DNA of 32,290 bases from assembly GCA_013115145.1 (NCBI GenBank), contig JAAPAO010000406.1, forward strand, positions 1-32,290, read 5' to 3'. The notes below the pieces were generated by a model, which worked only from the letters and a program-made list of their open reading frames with translations, did not search any database and was not told the DNA's origin. Shown piece after piece: positions 28,601 to 32,290 of the stretch. The first letter of the stretch is position 1; each line of letters opens with the position of its first letter. Origin of the DNA: Perkinsus chesapeaki (Eukaryota > Perkinsozoa > Perkinsida > Perkinsidae). The position numbers and the translations under genes were made by a program.

Positions 28601-31024
28601 CACTATTAGCAGTGGCTAATAACAGTAATACCAGTCACTCTCTCTGAGGAGTACAGGATCGTTCTGACTAGCTTCCCTTGGACAGTGTCAAAGCCCGTCC
28701 GCAAAACATAGCAAACTGCCCCTTGCTTATAGGGCGCCTGAAATTCTCATTATCCTTGCCGTGTTCGAACTTCGAATCTTTACCTTCTTCAATATGCCAG
28801 ACTCGGGCGCCGTTGGTGGTTTGGTCAACACCAGTCTCGTGCCGGAGAAGAGAATGTTACCCTTGTGAGATCCACGGCAATCCAATTCAGTGTCAGGTGA
28901 CGATATAATAGATTCCTTCAAGCCCGGAGTGGACTCTCCTGAAAATACTCTAGCGGAGCGAAGCACATAAGTTTCATTTACCAGTCAACATAGATTCGTT
29001 CACTACAGCTGATGAGCCAGCCAGCAGCAGCATGTCAGCTGGAACCACCTAAGCGTGCATCTCACGCAAGAAAAAGATATTTCCATACCGGGTTGTTCAT
29101 AGTAACGCAAATGATATCTCCAGGGAGTAACCTATTGGATGGTATAAAGGTCCATCGGCCTCCTCGCACCACAGCGACTTCGTAGATTGGCGGTTTGATG
29201 GAGCGGATCTCGGACATGTCTCTGATGCGACGCTTTATCTGAGTTGCGGATGAGGGTACTACGGAAAGAGATGTTTATTACTGTCATTATCTCCAGCATA
29301 ACCAGAAGGATTATTGTCATCAAGGAGTAATACCAGTAACTAAAGCAGACGTTGAGCTATTTTGGATCTTGCACGGTGAAGCTCTAGATTCCCAGTGAGA
29401 ATTTCCCAAACTCCCTCGTACTCGTCAAAAAGCCATAACAGCCCGCAAATCATCTGAAAAACGAAGAAGGGTGCAGTGACGTGCTGCAGGAGGAGCTCTT
29501 GGAACTCTGGGATCTAAAAATGCACCCTGCCGGGATAGAACTCGCGACCTCTATTTCCGCACAGGCATATTAAGGTCATTGTCGAAGTAAGTCTCCTCTG
29601 CCTTAGACACCTCCTCCTCTGATAAACCTCTACTGTTATTATAAAAATCAAGTGTGTGGTGGATTGGGTACCTAACACGCCAATGATAAGATACTATGGA
29701 AGTTAGAGTATAAGGGTTAAGTGATGACTAGGGTACTCTACCAGATGTTGGATATTAAGGGAGCTAGAGTATAAGGGTTAAGTCATGACTAGGGTACTCT
29801 ACCAGATGTTGGATATTAAGGGAGTTAGAGTATAAGGGTTAATCGATGACTAGGGTACTCTACCAGATGCTGGATAGTAAGGGAGTTAATAGAGTATAAG
29901 GGTTAATCGATGACTAGGGTACTCCCTTTGCGTACATATATTTCTACATTATATCATTCCCCCATGTATCCATACCGTATACTACTTTGCTCGATGAAAT
30001 ATACCATCCTTAGGGTCCAAAAGTAGCTTCTTCCTCTCATAATCTATCCACACCTGTCCACCACTTTTTGTCTGTATTGGGCATAATAATGACTTATCAC
30101 ATGTCACAACTCTGAGAGCAAAAGGAATCATAATCACATAGGGAAATCTAGCGACCATTTAAGACTCATTCAGCGAATGTAAGCCTGCAAATTTTAGATC
30201 GCAAATCTTGGTCGATATGTACGTCAAAGGGTCCAATTCATATCTTCGGTGAGAAAACTTAGAGCTCGAGTAAGAGAAGTCAAAGGAGAAAGAGCGAAGA
30301 GGTGACGATGTGAAGGTGTTCGGTAAAAGGGGAGAAATGATATATTACTTAACATGGGTAACCTCCTTACTATATGTTGGTAAGGCTGTATACCCTATCA
30401 AGCATTGTGCTGTAACAGACCAGTGCCCCATAAGGTACACTAATACATGCGATAGACCACTGAGAACCTGAACATTGTAGACTATGTCCATTCTTTTCGA
30501 GAGTTCCCTTTCTCAAAAATGAGAAACCGCCACTCACTTGGCGGTACCATCAAGCCCATGGTGTTCGTACACGAACCAATTTTCTTAGGAATACAGATCG
30601 AACAGCTAAAATGCGTGAAACCGCCTCTGAGTCTCGTTAAACATTTTTCGACTGTCCAATCGTATTGAAAAGGGTCGTCAGATTTTCATAGGGCGACGTT
30701 TATGATTCTTTCTTTCGCATATTTCCCAGCTGAATTTTAGTAATATCGTCAGTACATTAACATCACAGTTTGAACCCCTAGGAAAATATACCGACGAATC
30801 TCTCCCTGATGATGATGATGCCCTGGAAATACTACCAAAGGAATGAAATGTTCCAATTCTCCATCATCCCTAATATCCACATAAGTGGCGAGCCATGCAT
30901 GCAATATGAACCATAGAGGGCCGTCAAGCCTATAAAGGAGTGGCCTTTCCTTGTAGAAGACGAAGCGTCTTTTATCAGACGACTGAGGCGTCGATGAATC
31001 ACCAACGCTATTGGGCTCGGCCAT
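25696..31024 (-). CDS. ATP13A1: P5A-type P-type ATPase (ATP13A1/Spf1 family), at least 17 exons
   Basis: From 30071 down, 16 exons join in perfect phase (30071-29986, 29632-29563, 29513-29422, 29339-29282, 29238-29089, 29048-28982, 28938-28784, 28737-28632, 28583-28466, 28201-28045, 27891-27788, 27744-27617, 27511-27394, 27347-27249, 27202-27005, 26956-25696), giving 988 residues. Motifs in order: [26 protein letters not shown] (actuator), the P5A helix motif [19 protein letters not shown], phosphorylation site [22 protein letters not shown], and [16 protein letters not shown], followed by six C-terminal helices. Spf1/ATP13A1 is an ER transmembrane-helix dislocase that removes mis-inserted proteins. 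All catalytic motifs are intact. A first exon starting at ATG 31024 ([10 protein letters not shown]...[20 protein letters not shown]) fits the family's N-terminus. The exons linking it to 30071 were not resolved. One intron holds a minisatellite and two carry tRNA-like cores. Confidence 0.92.
28738..28783 (-). other. tRNA-like intron, copy H (46 nt)
   Basis: Phase-0 P5A intron. Plus-strand TGCCGTGTTCGAACTT matches copy A's TGCCGGGATCGAACCT at 13 of 16. In the gene sense, AGTTCGAACACGGCAAGG matches the intron at 29514-29562 at 14 of 18. Here the B-box-like string is in sense with the host transcript, opposite to copies A, B and N. Confidence 0.6.
29514..29562 (-). other. tRNA-like intron, copy D (49 nt)
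   Basis: Whole phase-0 P5A intron, bounded by conserved protein (LNMP / IPEF). Plus-strand TGCCGGGATAGAAC is identical to copy A at 13 of 14. The next 21 nt, ending ATTTCCGCAC, match the TMEM42 intron. T-arm-like sense is the same as the host gene. Confidence 0.7.
29701..29926. repeat. 61-bp minisatellite, about 3.7 copies, in a P5A intron
   Basis: Units begin at 29701, 29762, 29823 and 29884, with period 61 bp; the last carries a 3-bp insertion and is truncated. Each unit holds AGAGTATAAGGGTTAA and GACTAGGGTACTCT, whose ends AGAGTA/TACTCT are inverted, so each unit can form a hairpin. The array lies inside the 353-nt intron 29633-29985 of the P5A gene. Confidence 0.95.
30072..30750. other. 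Unresolved part of the P5A gene
   Basis: This stretch should contain the missing N-terminal membrane exon(s) between the first exon and the exon at 29986-30071. I could not identify coding segments with confidence. Much of it looks intronic. Confidence 0.45.
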
Positions 31025-31292
31025 CCTCAACAAAAAACTGAAGCCTCTTGGAATAACACCTCTTAAACTGATGCAGTGGGTTTGATCAAATCTTGTACGA
31101 AATGCACGGGTGACCTTGAGATACCTTGTTGGAAGAAATAGTGCAGAACTCCTATTTGATAAATTAATTGACGACCCTGTTGAAACTAATTAAATCTTTA
31201 CTAGGAACTGAACACACTTCTTAAAAATAACACCAATAATCAACACACAAAGTGACACCATGAGATAAATATCTATAATATGATTTGCACCT

Positions 31293-32213
31293 CTATTTAC
31301 TGTATTTAGGGTGCTCTTTGGCACGCTGAGCAACATATGACTCCAGCCATCGAATCCCACGTTCATAGCCTTCAGGGGGAGTTCTATCAATAAGCATAAA
31401 AAGTCTTCTGCAATCATCAGGCTTCTTTGGGTCGGTTCTCTTAACCATATCTTTAGCTTCTTCTGACAAGTGTTTTAGTAGTGAGTAATCTTCTACAGCA
31501 CTAGCTCCTTGAAGGCGCACTTCTTTATTCATAAACTGCGAGCTGCCGCTGATATAAACTGTGGATTTTTCCCAGCTGAAAAACATATCACTGAGTAGCT
31601 TCTCATCCTCGGGAAAAGGCGGGTCCTCAACAAGCACAAATGAGAGCCCCCTCCAATGGGTAAGTAACGAAGTGGCTTACTCAGTAATGTAGGAGGGGCC
31701 GTCGATACTTAAAACCTCTCTAATCATCTTATTGCTTGTCATGGCGAATTGAAGTATGAACGAGCTACCATCCGTGTACACGCAAGTATCTCCCGCGGAC
31801 CGAATTCTCCCCGGGAGCTGAAGCAATGGTTGTTGTTAAGTTGAAAAGTGTCAGTAGGGTGGAAATGAAGAAAATTGAGAGTCGTTACGTGTGTAGGAGA
31901 GTTCGATACCATCTTCTTCAACTCACTCAATTCCCTCGTGAGGCCGGATACTGTATCCTAAGAAAAACGTGTGATCTCATAAACAGCAAGATGATATGGT
32001 ATCATGTATGATGTTATAAACAGGATCGAAGTATAACTTGATTAACCTTACCTCAACAGCAGTCATTCTACTTGACAGATCGGACACCTGAGATATGTCT
32101 AATATAAATGCAAATAGGCAAACCTTCATCGTTACCTCATCCTTCTTTGCAGTGCGTATAGCTGATACGATGGCTGCTGAAGATATGATAGCTTTAATGT
32201 TGAAAGATACCAT
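31293..32213 (-). CDS. Secreted or ER-lumenal protein of unknown family, five exons (225 aa)
   Basis: Exons 32213-32136, 32087-32052, 31957-31889, 31817-31681 and 31650-31293 join with matching phases to a TAG. The N-terminus MVSFNIKAIISSAAIVSAIR is a plausible signal peptide. A short helical, coiled-coil-like part follows (VSDLSSRMTAVEDTVSGLTR, then ELSELKKM). A mixed alpha/beta domain comes next: CVYTDGSSFILQFAMTSNKM, GLSFVLVEDPPFPEDEKLL and STVYISGSSQFMNKEVRLQG. The end is helical (YERGIRWLESYVAQRAKEHP). No family is recognised. The intron between exons 4 and 5 would be only 30 nt, which is short but gives the only consistent frame. The gene lies head-to-tail upstream of the P5A gene and is near the window edge, but it appears complete. 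Confidence 0.65.
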
Positions 32214-32290
32214 TTAATAAGTGGGGTTGGGAAATGCTGATGTATATTGAATTATTGGGCTAAGGTCAAATAGATATTTTAAAGGTCAGA

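Noticed and set aside
31899-31915. GGTATCGAAC on the minus strand
   Set aside because: Lies in exon 3 of the secreted-protein gene (KMVSNS). It has no extended match to the tRNA-like introns.

Overview
The window is eukaryotic nuclear DNA, gene-dense and intron-rich. Reading frames were rebuilt by joining GT-AG exons with matching codon phase. Short introns of about 40-55 nt dominate, mixed with some of 80-410 nt and a few intronless genes. The gene set (P5A-type ATPase, K+-dependent-type Na+/Ca2+ exchanger, JMJD7-like hydroxylase, mitochondrial-type thioredoxin, cyclic-nucleotide-binding domains, RRM and LOTUS proteins, lineage-specific secreted proteins) suggests a free-living or parasitic protist. 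I suspect an alveolate of the Perkinsus type. That is an inference from gene style and cannot be proven from this window alone.

Layout. 0.5-1.6 kb (+): intronless JMJD7-like 2-oxoglutarate oxygenase. 2.1-2.5 kb (+): small Cys-containing secreted protein. 2.6-4.9 kb (+): cyclic-nucleotide-binding-domain gene, partly disordered, with a 33-bp minisatellite. 6.0-8.0 kb (+): RRM protein with a basic stretch. 8.3-9.2 kb (+): LOTUS/OST-HTH protein. 9.5-10.3 kb (+): TMEM42-like DMT-fold membrane protein. 11.5-14.2 kb (+): EF-hand plus coiled-coil protein. 14.3-16.1 kb (+): soluble protein with two halves resembling the UspA-like tail of CPA2/CHX cation-proton antiporters. 16.5-17.1 kb (-): thioredoxin. 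17.5-18.5 kb (+): hypothetical protein. 19.3-20.7 kb (-): SpoU/TrmH RNA 2'-O-methyltransferase. 20.9-22.4 kb (-): unknown signal-peptide protein. 22.6-23.9 kb (-): intronless NCKX-like exchanger, divergent from an RRM gene at 24.1-25.2 kb (+). 25.7-31.0 kb (-): P5A ATPase with at least 17 exons and a 61-bp minisatellite in an intron. 31.3-32.2 kb (-): five-exon secreted or ER protein of unknown family.

The neighbours do not form one pathway. Calcium and ion handling recur (EF-hand, NCKX-like, antiporter-tail-like, P5A), as do RNA-binding proteins (two RRM, one LOTUS, one RNA methylase). No bacterial operon logic, CRISPR array, intact transposase or intact tRNA gene was found.

The most interesting signal lies in the introns. 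At least five unrelated short introns in four genes (4596-4641, 10046-10089, 15842-15896, 28738-28783, 29514-29562) share a core resembling the reverse complement of a tRNA T-arm plus variable/anticodon segment (core TGCCGGGATNGAAC). They align without gaps over 16-35 nt at about 65-80 %, and in the best pair most differences are transitions. Relative to transcription the core occurs in both orientations. This looks like a decayed family of tRNA-derived, introner-like elements. Only a genome-wide search can confirm it.
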